64,000 bases of DNA, taken from Eutreptiella sp. 'Long Island Sound 2002' (lineage: Eukaryota > Euglenozoa > Euglenophyceae > Eutreptiales > Eutreptiaceae). The notes beneath the pieces were generated by a model, which saw nothing but the letters and a program-made list of their open reading frames with translations, had not been told where the DNA came from and did not search any database. Of the stretch, positions 12,448 through 23,190 are shown in pieces. The position numbers and the translations under genes are program-made. The stretch covers positions 121,972,899 to 122,036,898 of the forward strand of contig OZ038380.1 in NCBI GenBank assembly GCA_964036045.1. The letters are read 5' to 3'. Numbering within the stretch: the first letter of the stretch is position 1; each line of letters opens with the position of its first letter.

Positions 12448-12604
12448 TTAGTCGTCAATGGCCTCAATCACCCGGGTAAGAACTTCCAAGTCAGAGACCT
12501 GGAGCTTAGTCTTGTGGCTGTGGACATACTCCATAAAGCAGGTGTTGATCGGCAACAAAAAAGAGACGGGCTCCCAGGTGTCGCTCACCTGGTCCCAGGT
12601 ACGA
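12448..12604 (-). pseudogene. C-terminal fragment of an unrecognised protein, cut by the LINE
   Basis: The minus strand reads a protein-like C terminus that includes TWDQVSDTWEPV, LLPINTCF and LEVLTRVIEAIDD before a TAA at 12450-12448. Upstream coding is lost where LINE sequence begins at about 12605, so the LINE appears to have landed in this gene or gene relic. No family recognised; the composition (W, D, charged helices) suggests real protein rather than chance. Confidence 0.35.
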
Positions 12605-13542
12605 GAAAGCGCACCTCTGGAAGCCATCGTTATGCAGGACGCGGTGGTGGATATGGAACCCATCAGCCTCATCATCACGTATCTGCATTTCAAAGGGGCC
12701 TTTCCCAACACCCCACATCGCCTTCTGCGCGCCATTTGGTAGCATGTGGGACTCCGCTTTCCTGCAAGCATACCTCGGCACCCGCCTATATGCGGTGCAA
12801 ACCGATGTGGGCGCAACCTCTTGGACCCACCCTACCAGTGGGGTCACACAGGAAGGCGCAGAGGGCCCATTCCTGTTCCTGCTCGTCATCCTCCCGCTGG
12901 CCCACTACATACGACGCACCTACCCCGACGTGGCACCATACCCCCTGCAGACCACGCTACTGGCGTTCGCAGATGACATGGCGTTAGTTACCGCCAACGC
13001 CCGCAAACCCCTGCCTGACGCGCCAGAAAACACCAGAGGCAACCAGGTGCTTCACGACGTTACCAGCTACCTGAAAAACAACCGTCTCCTAGTACACAAC
13101 GTCAACTCCGCCACCATGGTACATAATGCGCCATCCCCCCCGCTCCGCCCCGCCGACCCGGCCATGACCCCGATGGGCACTGCCAACTATCTGGGGATTT
13201 AACAAGCGGCCACATCGGAAGAGGTCACCCCGTCACCCAACCTGCAACGCCAATTGATGCGCAGCCTCGTCATCCCCCGCACAGCTGCACTGACCAGCCA
13301 GGCCCTGGGGAATTTCCTACAAGCTGTGCTCAAAGCGGCCATCGGATACCAAGCCCTGCACCTAACACACCGCAAGGACATGTTCAAGGGGGCTGTCACC
13401 ACGGTACGACGAGCGGAGGCCATCCACGGCCACCGGCCGACATCGCTCCCCGCCGAAGTACGTGCAGCGTCAGCGCCATACTATGGGGACGGTACCGACC
13501 ACTTGGTCCGCAGTGCATACACCGCACACACCGCGGCCTATT
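12605..13542 (+). pseudogene. LINE reverse transcriptase, 5'-truncated, copy 1
   Basis: Homologous to the RT at 58180-59120. Visible RT blocks: KGAFPNTP (near 12690), GVTQEGAEGPFLFLL (near 12840, the SGxxQG block) and FADDM at 12966-12980 with the catalytic Asp pair. A frame change occurs near 12742 and an in-frame TAA at 13201, after which the thumb-like region continues to about 13540. There the similarity stops at a retroelement insertion. The 5' end of the element (endonuclease and N-terminal RT) is missing. Enzyme type: target-primed reverse transcriptase of a non-LTR element, inactive as read. Confidence 0.8.
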
Positions 13543-15004
13543 CCTAGAGCGTGACCTACGAGACCCTTCAGACCTCTCTGACAGTCGGTCCTCGTACCAA
13601 GGACCTGTTTCTCCGCCTGTTGGGCAACTTTTGGGCTGCAGGTTGGCCCGAGAGTCTCGATGACCCTCCGAACGACTATGTTGCTGTCGTTCTGGCTCAT
13701 TTTGAGCCCCTTTTTTCTCCATGTCTCGCAATGTTTCAAGGTCCAAATCCCGGTCATGATTTTGCATCCCAAGCTGCACCCTGATGCGAGCGAGCTGATC
13801 GCTTTGAGCTCGGATGTCTAGGTCCAGGTCACCCAGGCTCCGACCTCAATTTTCAAGTGACCAAAGTTTCCCAAGCAATGAATCTTCAAAGTCCTGAACT
13901 CTCGCGTTCACAGACGCAAACTTGTCTGTGGCCATGTCAGCGACATTGTTGATTGCCAGTTGCAGGGCATTATTCATCTGCAATATTTTGGGGTGGAAGA
14001 GTTCAAATGGAACCTGCACCTCAGCAGTGCATTGTGCCGTACATGTGTGTGATGACCGACCTGCAACTTGAGTGTCTACCCTAGACATGTTAGCGGGGGC
14101 TTAGGCTGCAGCTACGGCATTCTCATGTGCCGCAGTTTTGCTTCCCAATGCCTCCTGGGCACTCCGCATGGCATTTCCGGCATGCAAGCGACATGCCTCG
14201 GCCATATCCTGGAGGTTGAGAACTTCTGCCTCAAAGTGAAGCACCGAGCCACCACTCCCTGGCGGAGGAAGGGCCGATGGGCCACTACATTGGCTGGTTC
14301 TCAGCTTGTCCAAAGCGGCATGAGTTTTCCTGGTGCGTTTTGCTGCAAATTCTTCGACAAATGGGATTCTCTGGTGTACTAGTCCAGAGGTGCCCTCGAT
14401 TGTCAGGACTGCCGCCTCAGACCGACCTACCGCGTCCTCAATATCGGGACGAGCTCTATCCAGCATGGTCTCAGTTGCCAGCTGGATTCTTTGTGCCGCT
14501 CCGCCCTCCTTTCGAGCCCTGTCAGCCTCACCTTGGGCCCTGTGGGCTTCGTTTTGGGCCTCGGGGATGCACTGTTGTGCAGATTGTAGAATTTCTGCAA
14601 ATTCTGAGTTTTGACCCGCAATTTCCGACGTTTTCCCCACAATCGGTGGAAGAGACTTATCGGAGTCCGATGCTAGCGCCTCTACTGGTACCCTAGGGAC
14701 TGAAGACTCCTGATGTATCTCCTCGACGCGGCGTCTTACCTCTAAAACCTCACGCCTGACATCACCCCGGACTTTTTGGACTGCCCTTTCGACTTCAACC
14801 ACCTGGTTCTTGGCACTCGCGCGCGCTTCGTTTCCTTGGTCGGCGGCTGCTCGTTCTGCTGACGCATTGGTCCGCGCGGCTTGTGCCTCGCCGATGGCGA
14901 CGTTGATGAGCTACTCCAATGCATCGTTGCGCCGGCTTTCCCTGCGCCGCGTCCTCCTTCGGTTGCTGCACCGACGCTGCGATTTGCTGCTGCTCTGCAC
15001 AGAG
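13543..15004 (-). pseudogene. coiled-coil gag-like protein fragment, antisense to the LINE
   Basis: The minus strand carries long helical, Ala/Glu/Arg-rich coding (14101-14802 uninterrupted, extending to about 14900 across one TAG), then further pieces at 13846-14088 and about 13545-13780. Motifs such as VEVERAVQKVRGDVRREVLE indicate a coiled coil. It is read opposite to the integrase that starts at about 14990 and to the LINE around it. It is probably a gag-like protein from a different retroelement, brought here as part of a chimera. The final 90 bases at its high-coordinate end recur at 23628-23716, next to the same integrase. Confidence 0.45.
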
Positions 15005-15784
15005 TAACAGACGTGCTGATCCAGCTGTTCAAGGTATTGTAAACTCACTTAGGCCGTCAGTCCCGTGCCCGTATCCCTACAGGAAGGCGCTGAAGATGCA
15101 GAACAATTTTTTGGTCGCATGTTGGACGAATGTGCTGAAGTCCGAAAGCGCCTTAAAGACCTCCATGCCAAGGAGTTTGCCAAAATTTTGGCCAAACATC
15201 CTGAGCAATCGTTCAAGCCGGGGGACCGTGTATGGGTACGTAATCGTATTATCGAGCCTCCTGTGCATGACAAGCTCGGAAGGGTTTGGAAATGCCCTTG
15301 TGAAGTGATGAGACGCATTTCACCGGGCACCTACCGAGTAAATATCCGAGGAAGGGGAGAGATCTTCACTTCTCGGCGATTGAAGCCCTATCTCCCTTAC
15401 AAGGACAACAAGAAAGTGCCTTTGCACTGTTGTACGGATAGGGAAGGGTTGATTGAGACCGACGACTACATGGTCGAGCGTGTTGTGGATCGTGTTGTCA
15501 GGGGCAACCGACAGTGGCGAGTCGGATTTCGGGGTTTTCCTGAACCTGAGTGGCATTATGCAGGGTCTTTCATGCATAATAGCAACAATACATGGGCTTG
15601 GTACAACCGTCGGAAAGGGATTGATGTGTCTTTGTCAGATTTGCGCTGAATTATTGTTGATTTTCTATTTTCTTACCAACCATTGGCAGGTTGGCCCTCC
15701 AGCAAGTTTTTTCATCAAATTTTCCCAGTTGGAGTCGAATGCCATCTCTTCACACTTTATTGAGGCAATTGTGCATTGATGCTT
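14990..15784 (+). pseudogene. chromodomain-retrotransposon integrase C-terminal part, copy 1
   Basis: Plus-strand pieces read AQSN.RADPAVQ.IVNSLR (HxxSNGRxE-type region of a Ty3 integrase), then, after a deletion of about 175 bp relative to 23770-23940, the long helix, the SH3-like VWVRNRI...YRVNIRGRG segment and a chromodomain-like tail (about 15460-15649: YMVERVVD, RQWRVGFRGF, then Trp-rich). TGA ends the frame at 15647. The next 135 bp match the sequence after the second copy (24514-24645). It is an end fragment only: no RT, gag or LTR is attached. Confidence 0.75.
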
Positions 15785-16223
15785 TGAGCCGTACCACACG
15801 GGCCACACCACCTACAGGGCCCCCTCCCACGGGGAGCTAGGGGCCATGACCGAGGCCATTGCCGAGATTGCGGCCCACCTACCCGCCCACCTCCCGCACA
15901 TCGTCCGGGTCTGGTTCGTGGTAGACGCCACTGCCGACACACACCTGCTCCTCCGCATAGCAAGGCAACCACTTCACAAAGCCACCGCGACGAGCCTCGG
16001 CACCCAGGCACTGCTGCTCTGGAAAGCCCTTCGCAGCCTTCCCCCCTACGTCCAACTCCACATCGTGAAACAAGAGTCCCACAGACACCAATATGGAAAT
16101 GGTAAGGCCGACAACCAGGCAGTACAACAGCGCACAACGCACCTACCAACCCTCCAAATCCCTGACCCCGGCCCAAACCACACACACCTCCAACACATAC
16201 CCCCCGTACCCGAGCCCCATTAG
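15785..16223 (+). pseudogene. LINE RNase H domain, copy 1, N-terminally truncated
   Basis: Frame 3 from about 15800 shows the RNase H1 order of acidic residues: SHGEL (Glu), FVVDATADT (Asp) and a C-terminal HRHQYGNGKADNQA block (His...Asn...Asp). The LARQPLHK-like block is shared with the copy at 60740-60770. The first catalytic Asp strand (FADAS in the other copy) is lost at the insertion junction. Role: removal of RNA template during second-strand synthesis. Confidence 0.7.
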
Positions 16224-16949
16224 ACCCCAGACTGGGTACCAGAGGACGCCCCCTATTCCTCCCACGACAGAGCATACCACTACCCCAACCCCATCCAACA
16301 TCTCGCCTGCGTGCTCGGCGATGCAGACAGCCGGGCGCACATCCAGGAGCTCCAGGACAGACTGGAAATCCCCCTATACCACTCAGCACTGCGCCCAGCA
16401 AATGTCCCAGCCCACCTCCAAAAACGACGCATCCAGCTTCTCAGGGAGCAAATACCATTCCTCACCAGGGTCACCAGATGGCTCGCCCGCAAACACATCC
16501 ATGTCCCCGAAGAACACGCCTGTTGCCGGTGCGACCACACCACCCCGGAGGACTGGGAACACTTCAAGAAATGCCCCCTCCATACAGGCAGGGACACGCT
16601 AGTGGGCTGGTCCCCGGCGGAAACCGTATGACAACACGAAAGATGGCCAACCCACAGCCACGCACACCAGGCCACCGAACACCTCTTCCGGGATCCCCTG
16701 GTCAAAGAAGCCACCATGAGAGGGGCGGTGACACAGGCCCTGCACCGACACCTCACCAAACACACAGAAAGCCCCATGGACGCAGCAGCGCACCTCCAGC
16801 TAGAAGCAGTCCGCAGAGCAGTGGCCCAAATGGTACACCGCAAACACCTCCTGTTAACACACGCGGAGCAACTCAGCGACTGCACCGCCAGGGAACACAT
16901 GCAGCATCTCATCCATTACCGTGCCGTGCATGACCCAGACGTCCGCTAA
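16224..16949 (+). pseudogene. LINE region after RNase H with a CCHC-type zinc finger
   Basis: Frame 3 (16311-16631) contains CCRCDHTTPEDWEHFKKCP, a C-x2-C...H-x3-C arrangement typical of the short zinc finger after RNase H in many LINEs. A later piece (16716-16949, same frame as 16311, beyond a TGA at 16629) is helical and His-rich. Function would be nucleic-acid binding. Frames are broken between pieces. Confidence 0.5.
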
Positions 16950-18200
16950 CCCACTCCGCGCCCCGCACGCGCCCCCCATCTCCATCTGTAGGCCTCCAAG
17001 ACACCACCACAGCGCCCCTAAGCCCATCTCTCACCCAAGAAGCCACCCGGCAGCGCCCAGCCCGGCCAGGTCCAACCAGGGCCAACCATACGTCGACGTA
17101 GACGCGCAAGACCCCGGCAACCCATCCAGCCCACCCCCCCCGGACCCGGGGCACCCCCCCCTCACACCGGCCACCATCTGCGACCCCGACCTCCTCCGAG
17201 CAATCCTCCAAGGCAGGGCCCTGACCACCCCCCTGGGCTGGTACCGCCTACAAGAGGACTGGACCAAGCTCACCGTCAAAGCCCTCCGGGACCTGACCAC
17301 CCCAGGCAAAGGCCTCCAGGAGGCGATCGTAGACCTCGTACTCTGGCGAGCCCGCAAACACACCCAGGGCCAGCACGTCTGGATCCCCCCCATCCAGTGG
17401 GGCCAGGCCCTGACACACGACACCGACATCAACGTCACACGTCAAGGGACCGTACGCCTACGACGGGCCCCAGCGGAGAGGGACGACCCAGCGGACCTGA
17501 GCTGCCCGGAGCAGTTGGAACAGGCCACCGCACCAACCCGCGACACCGCTCTCCGCGCCGCCGGCCTCCGCACCCCAGAGGACGACCTCCCCCCCCCAGC
17601 TACAGACAGTGACCACCCCCCGCCGGAGGTCTGGGTTACAGTCCTCGAGCGCGGGCACTACTACGTGAAAGCCGCTATGGCTACGTCCCCCGGCCCGCAA
17701 TGGCTCGTCAAAGGGACAGACACCATGCTCGTCCCAGGGGCCGCCCCACCAGGGGCAGTAGGGGATCCCACCAGCCCGAACAGGGTCCTCAGGGGCGTCC
17801 TCCAGCCAGGGGACAAGCCCCGAGCCCGCGCCCTGGCTCAAATCACCTCAGGGAAGGCCGGCTACCACCCTGGAACTGGGCATGCTCTGCCTGACCCACT
17901 GGATCCAGCGCCGCTGGCCAACGGCGTGGACCGTGCCCTGGATTTGGGGCATCCCCACCGCCCACACACAAATCACGAGGGCTCGGACACGCGGCCCAAC
18001 CCCCCCCCCCAGACCGCAGCACTCCCTCACCTGCGGGTACCACGCCATCCACAGGGTCCTCAGCCGCGTGGGTCTTAGCCCAGAGCTAGCATACCCCCTT
18101 CCCACCACTGACCAAGAGGTCCACCAGATACACAAGCTCGTCTGCAAAATCCTTGCCGCGGCAGCAGAAGACGGCAAGCTTCTCCTCCAAACCACCCGGC
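16921..18200 (+). pseudogene. Ulp1-like cysteine protease region of the LINE (tentative)
   Basis: A 385-aa open frame (16921-18078) has a Pro-rich start, a helical block with LTTPGKGLQEAIVDLVLW and HVWIPPIQW, then GHYYVKAAM with a candidate catalytic His at 17656. In the next frame, QHSLTCGYHAIHRVL (Gln at 18017, Cys at 18032) resembles the Gln...CG end of C48/Ulp1 peptidases. The order His...Gln...Cys-Gly fits Ulp1, and such proteases are known downstream of the RT in some LINEs. The frame changes between His and Cys, and the catalytic Asp is not certain. Alternative: an unrelated Pro-rich ORF. Confidence 0.4.
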
Positions 18201-19997
18201 CTACAACTGACCACGCAAGCGCGCCGCGGCGAGCGGACACATACACTGACACAACACACCCCAGCACACAATCTTCACCCATGCCCCTCCCCTCTCGCTG
18301 CTCACCCGGAGACCGGCACACACGCCAACCATCGCGGGCACCCCCGGGCCCCGCAACACGGGCCTCTCCCACCCGCCCGAACACCAGCACACGCCCGCCA
18401 CAGACCGACCCGCCAGACACCCCTCACCACCCCCCACACTCGACAACCCGCACACACCCGCCGAGAGGAGCTCCGCGCCCCGCGGCACGCCCATCCCACT
18501 CAGTGGCCCGCACACACCCCCCGCGTACACCCCAGAACACACAGGCCCACCCCCCGGGCCCCTGAATGCAGCCCACGCGAACTGTTCCCGCCCGCAGACG
18601 CCAACCCACACGGCCTCACACATTGCCAGACCCCGGCCCAGCCAAGCCTGGCAGGAGAAGGCCACAGCCCCGCGCCTCCCTCCCCCGCCACTGCCGACCA
18701 GATCGGCCCGCCGGGCCGCCAGGTCACGACCGGGCCCCCCCAGCCGCCCGCCTCGAACCTACAGCCCGAGGACATGCCCTCCATCCTCCCCGCCATGGCC
18801 GCAGCAGAAGCCGCCGCCCACAAGCCCGCCCGCATCACAGCCCAACCCGCGTCCACCACCTGCTCCTCATCCTCAGCCTCATTCACCTCCTCCACCTCAT
18901 CCTCCGACCCCCCCCCCCCGCTGCCCTCATCCTCAAGGCCACGGCAAAAGCCAAAGCCGCGGCCGCACGCACCGACCCCCCCACCCCCACACAGGCGACT
19001 CAGGCACCCCGGCAACGCACCGGGAAGACCCCTGACCCGACATCAGCGCCCTCACACCTCCGGACAGAGGTCCTCCTCAACCTGGAACCGGACCCCTACC
19101 CCAAACCCGACCCCAAACCCAAGCCGGCGCCCAAGCGAGCACACAGGACACCACAAACGCAACAACTCAAACCCAAGCGACACTGCCCTAACCCAAACCC
19201 TAACCCGAGCCAGGACCCCCCACCCACCACAACCCACGCCCCCCCCCCACCAGCAGCCACCGCCACCGCAGAGGGGGCCACCCAACACGACCCCGTCCAA
19301 ACCCTCGTCAACATCCCCATGTCCAAGCGCCCGTCATCTATCCCCCACAAACCACCACCATAGCCGGCCAAACCGACCCAGGGACGTGGGACCTTCTGAC
19401 CACCGTCACCGTCAAGCCCGGCCCCCGACCCGCCCCTCCTGCCCACTACATAGTACAGCCCGAGGGGCTGTGCACGGTGCCCGACCCCCCGTTCCCACAA
19501 GGGGGACGGGAATACCCACAAGGGGTCCAAGGGCCATACCCGCAACACCAACCCCACTACTACCAACGTCACCACCACCAGCGGCCCCACCACCACCACC
19601 ACCAACACCACCCCCACCACTACCACTGCCCACCACCCTACCCCACCGGGCCACAACCCCCCGTGCACGAACAGCACCAGCGAATGAAATGGCAGCCATC
19701 GAGCGCTCCACCCGCATACCCCAACTACCACCAGGGGCCACCTCCCCCGTACCAGCCACCCTCCCCGTACCAGGAACCGTATCACCCTTGCCACCACGTC
19801 CACGCCGAAGGGGCCCCCCGGGCCCAACCCTGCCAGGGACAGTCACTCGACCCATACCACCAGCCGCTGCCGCCACCACACCCCTACGTGGCGGATCCAT
19901 GGACAACAGGGGACCCCCCCTCCCCAGTACCAGGCGGCACCACGCGAGGCCCCCCAGGACCCAACGTCATCTCCTGACTGGCCCGACTGGGCGATGA
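18153..19997 (+). CDS. 614-aa Pro/Thr/His-rich open frame of doubtful reality
   Basis: Uninterrupted for 1.8 kb, but the base composition (C and A very high, T nearly absent) makes stop codons rare in every plus-strand frame, so openness alone is weak evidence. The product would be disordered, rich in Pro, Thr, Arg and His, with no domain. It may be the unstructured C-terminal or 3'-untranslated part of the LINE. Confidence 0.2.
   Translation: MPRQQKTASFSSKPPGLQLTTQARRGERTHTLTQHTPAHNLHPCPSPLAAHPETGTHANHRGHPRAPQHGPLPPARTPAHARHRPTRQTPLTTPHTRQPAHTRREELRAPRHAHPTQWPAHTPRVHPRTHRPTPRAPECSPRELFPPADANPHGLTHCQTPAQPSLAGEGHSPAPPSPATADQIGPPGRQVTTGPPQPPASNLQPEDMPSILPAMAAAEAAAHKPARITAQPASTTCSSSSASFTSSTSSSDPPPPLPSSSRPRQKPKPRPHAPTPPPPHRRLRHPGNAPGRPLTRHQRPHTSGQRSSSTWNRTPTPNPTPNPSRRPSEHTGHHKRNNSNPSDTALTQTLTRARTPHPPQPTPPPHQQPPPPQRGPPNTTPSKPSSTSPCPSARHLSPTNHHHSRPNRPRDVGPSDHRHRQARPPTRPSCPLHSTARGAVHGARPPVPTRGTGIPTRGPRAIPATPTPLLPTSPPPAAPPPPPPTPPPPLPLPTTLPHRATTPRARTAPANEMAAIERSTRIPQLPPGATSPVPATLPVPGTVSPLPPRPRRRGPPGPTLPGTVTRPIPPAAAATTPLRGGSMDNRGPPLPSTRRHHARPPRTQRHLLTGPTGR
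19555..19640 (+). repeat. CAC/CCA low-complexity tract
   Basis: Repeated CACCAC, CCAC and CTAC triplets with small variations, within the T-poor tail of the LINE. Confidence 0.65.
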
Positions 19998-21025
19998 GGC
20001 CCGGTCCCGCAAACGGCGGCGCTCCCCCTCCCCCCCCGCACGGCACACTCGCCCCCGGCGCCCACACTCCCCGCACCGCCACCGCGCCTCAACCACCCAC
20101 TCGCGCCGCTCCCGCTCCCCCAGGCGCCACCATGACCCCCCTGGACCCCGCTCCCGCCGCCCCCGCTCCCCCAAGCGCCACCACGAGCGCCACTGCCGCC
20201 CAATGTCCACCCCCCCCTCCCCCCTCCGGCCGTCCCAACCCCCACCCCCAGCCCCCGCCACCACCGCTCCCGCCCCCCCCGGCGCCGCCAGGCACGCCAG
20301 CGCCGCCCCACGTCCACCTCCCCCTCCCCCCACAGGCCCCGCCAGGCTCCTCGTTCCCCCTGCTGCCGATACCCATCCACCACCCCCGGCCCCCGGTACC
20401 ACCACTCCCCCTCCCCCAGGCGCCACCAAGCGCGCCACCGCCGTCCCATGTCCACCTCCCCCTCCCGTTCCCCCCTCCGCCCGTACCCGTCCTCCACCCC
20501 CAGCCCCCGCCACCGCCGCGCCCGCTCCCCCAGGCACCGACACCCCCGCCACAACCGCAGGTCCACGTTTTCCGCCCGCCGCACCAGGACCCCGAGCACG
20601 GACCCCTCCCCGCCCCGGGCCCCCGCCCAGCTTGCCTGGTGGTCTGCCCCCACTTTGCAGGAGCTCTGCCTCTGGGTGAAGTGGGCCGGGGCAGCGGGAA
20701 GGCGAGAAGGGGTGCACATGGTGCACACCTTCGAGGAGGTGCGCACCAGCACCCCGCCGACCCCAACGAGGCCGCCCCGGAGGCCATCTTGCCGCAAGCG
20801 GCATGGGAGGCCCTCCTCCGCGATGCGGTCCAGGGCCTCCGCCCCCCCTACACCCCCCAAGCCCTCCGCCAATGGCTCCAGGACACCCATCCCCAGGCCT
20901 GGGCCATCGGCGCCCCCTCCCCACCCCGCCACCATCGCACCGGGAAGCGGAAGGACAAGGGCAAGGGGAGGGCAAGGGACAGCAAGGGGCACTCAGGCAA
21001 GAGGGCACGGAGGGGCCCCAAATGA
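19994..21025 (+). CDS. 343-aa Pro-rich protein with a basic C-terminal tail, unrecognised
   Basis: Open frame with a Pro/Ala/His-rich first two thirds, then a more protein-like end: AILPQAAWEALLRDAVQGL (helix) and ALRQWLQDTHPQAW, followed by a Lys/Arg/Gly tail (KRKDKGKGRARDSKGHSGKR). The last 110 residues have ordinary composition for a folded helix plus nuclear-type basic tail, which makes this frame more believable than the opposite-strand frames over the same interval. It may belong to the LINE or be chance in C-rich DNA. Confidence 0.3.
   Translation: MRPGPANGGAPPPPPHGTLAPGAHTPRTATAPQPPTRAAPAPPGATMTPLDPAPAAPAPPSATTSATAAQCPPPPPPSGRPNPHPQPPPPPLPPPPAPPGTPAPPHVHLPLPPQAPPGSSFPLLPIPIHHPRPPVPPLPLPQAPPSAPPPSHVHLPLPFPPPPVPVLHPQPPPPPRPLPQAPTPPPQPQVHVFRPPHQDPEHGPLPAPGPRPACLVVCPHFAGALPLGEVGRGSGKARRGAHGAHLRGGAHQHPADPNEAAPEAILPQAAWEALLRDAVQGLRPPYTPQALRQWLQDTHPQAWAIGAPSPPRHHRTGKRKDKGKGRARDSKGHSGKRARRGPK
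20100..20600 (+). repeat. C-rich minisatellite, imperfect units
   Basis: Recurring CGCTCCCCCAGGCGCCACC-like cores followed by CCCCGTCCACCTCCCCC-like tracts, for example near 20117, 20160, 20330, 20420 and 20525. Unit length is irregular (about 45-110 bp). The minus strand reads it as Trp/Arg/Gly repeats, a shadow. Confidence 0.55.
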
Positions 21026-23190
21026 GGGCAGGCACCCATAGGGACAGGGCACCGGAAGAGACACAACATGGGGGCAGGAAACCACCCAAGAACCAGGAAG
21101 GGGCAGGAGCGGGGACCGAGGCACAGAGCAAAAGGGCACCACGGCAGACGCCACGACCCACACCCAGGAAGGGCATACCGCGACTGGGTGACCAGCGCCG
21201 CCCCACCCCCACCGAACGCCGCACGACTCCCAGGGGCGCACCCCCCAACACGCACCGCCGAAGCAAGCATCGGACGCCGTACGGATCAAACCAGCGCACA
21301 CCCACCAGCCACCAGAAACCACAGGGGGGATGGAGGGCACACCTACACGGGGAGAACGGGCTACACCCACAGAGGAAGCCGCAGGGAACGCCGCCGCACG
21401 GCGCACCACCAAGCCCTCACGGCCAGACAACCACCCCGGCCGCCACAAGGGCCACCTCACAACCACCAGAAGAGGACAAAGGCATGGCCACAGCAACCAG
21501 GGGTAGGGACCGGGACACCCAGAGGACACGGGACCAAGGCACAGGCCCCCAGGAAGGGCAACCCCACAGACGCCTACCCGACCCACCAGCCTGATCGGCA
21601 CGCCCAGGCCCCCACAGCACGGACTGAGCGAGACATCCACACCTAACCGTACTCCCCTACCACCAGCCAGCCACACTCCGGCCCGCACTCCGCACCACGA
21701 CACAGGCCAGGCTGACCTCCACTGACCCACCACGGCACAACGCGAGACAGCACGGCACACAGCAACACAGCGAGCCACAGTGCAACGCGCCACAGCACGA
21801 CGCGACACGACGTGGCACAGAGCGGCACAACACGGCACAGCTGACCCTAACCTGAAGGACTAACCGAAACAAGCCACCGCACACCCCGGAAGGCGCCGTA
21901 CCAGCACGCCACACACCCGCACCGCGGGCCACACACGGGGCCACCGTGCGCCCGGCAACAACGGTGGCGGACCACCCAGAAAGTTAAAACCAGCACCGCA
22001 GAGGAGAATGGACACGGACAACCCCAGCCCCCTAACCCAGAGCCACACGCAGCCGCCTGGCGCAGCCGCCCAGCTGGCAGAGCCAGGACCTAACCCGGCA
22101 AGAAGGGGCGCCGAGCCCAACGTGTACATAGCCCACCCGACCCATGGGGCCGGGACACAGGCAAGCAGAACGCAACCGCCAACAGCAGCCCGGGAGACCA
22201 CACTGAATGTGGGCCAGTGCGTGCGCCAGCCCAGGGAAGGCAGAGAGAGGAACAAGCAGCCCCCCCCCCCCCTAGAAAAGGAAAACAGGGGGGGGAGGGG
22301 GGGGGGGGGGCGAGAGAACAGCCGAGAGCCACCAAACTGCCCGCCAACACCACAAGAGGCGGCCAAACCCCGCACCCAGAAGGCACCGAAGACAGGACCC
22401 CCAAAGAGGCACAGGGGGATCACCCAGCCAAAACGGGCAACACCAAGCCAGTAACAGCGGCCCAGCGGGAAAAGGGACACAGAAACATGCAGACACACAC
22501 CACGCTGAAAAAAAAAAGGAGCGGGCAGCCCAGCCCGAAAGAAAACGGATGGGGCGACAGAACCACAAGGCCCGGGACAGGGACAGCCAGCAACCGACAC
22601 CACAAAGCCAAACCAAGACACGCCAGAAAACGAAGCACAAAAAACACACCCCGACAACCCAACCAAGAAGAGCGGGGCACAGCCGAGACCCGGGCCCAGC
22701 AGGCACGCCCACACACCGCCTCCCAGCCAGGAAAGGCGGGGAACAAGCGGGGCGCGCGCACAAACAGGCACCCCCGCACAGCAACCCCAACCAGGAGGTG
22801 CAGGAGACCACGCGGGACGGCCGCACGAGCACACACACACCCCAACACCCCCCCAAGGAGAGGCGGGGAGCAGCCGAAACCCAAACCCCAGCACGCACGC
22901 CCACACCGCACACCAGAACCGGAAACAGCGGGGGGCAGGCGGAGCGCGCACGCAACCACAACCGTCCCGAATGCAGGCCGAAACCTAAGTCCAACCACGA
23001 ACACCACAAACAGCCGGCAAAAGAGGGACAACGCCACAAACCGTACCCAAACACACCAACCAAGGACCCCAGCCAGGACTGGCGGGGTTAACTAAACCCA
23101 CACCCAACTGCAACCCGGACCCAAACACAAACGCCGCACAACAGTAGGAAACCCAGTGTCCACAGCCCGGGCACTGAGGCAGCCCGTGCC
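21026..23190 (+). other. T-depleted low-complexity tail, no gene supported
   Basis: Several 60-base stretches contain no or one T (for example 22621-22680 and 22861-22920). Long overlapping frames on both strands follow from this composition and are not supported as genes. There is a degenerate CACGGCACA tract at 21725-21840 and G/C homopolymers at 22260-22310. Confidence 0.5.

Larger units (their letters stand above)
12605..23100 (+). mobile_element. LINE (non-LTR retrotransposon) copy 1, truncated and interrupted
   Basis: Composite of RT, an interrupting chimeric retroelement piece (13543-15784), RNase H, a zinc-finger motif, an Ulp1-like protease region and a long C/A-rich, T-poor tail. 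The 3' boundary is uncertain: I place it near 23100, where the extreme composition ends. About 1.4 kb of sequence expected between RT and RNase H from comparison with the copy at 59120-60450 is absent. Confidence 0.55.

Noticed and set aside
19188-19212. Telomere-like CCCTAACCCAAACCCTAACCC
   Set aside because: Only about three irregular units within C/A-rich LINE tail sequence; no extended array.
19884-21305. 473-aa minus-strand Trp/Arg/Gly-rich open frame
   Set aside because: Antisense shadow of a C-rich minisatellite with no domain.
21725-21840. Possible CACGGCACA satellite
   Set aside because: Too short and irregular to call a satellite; described as low complexity.
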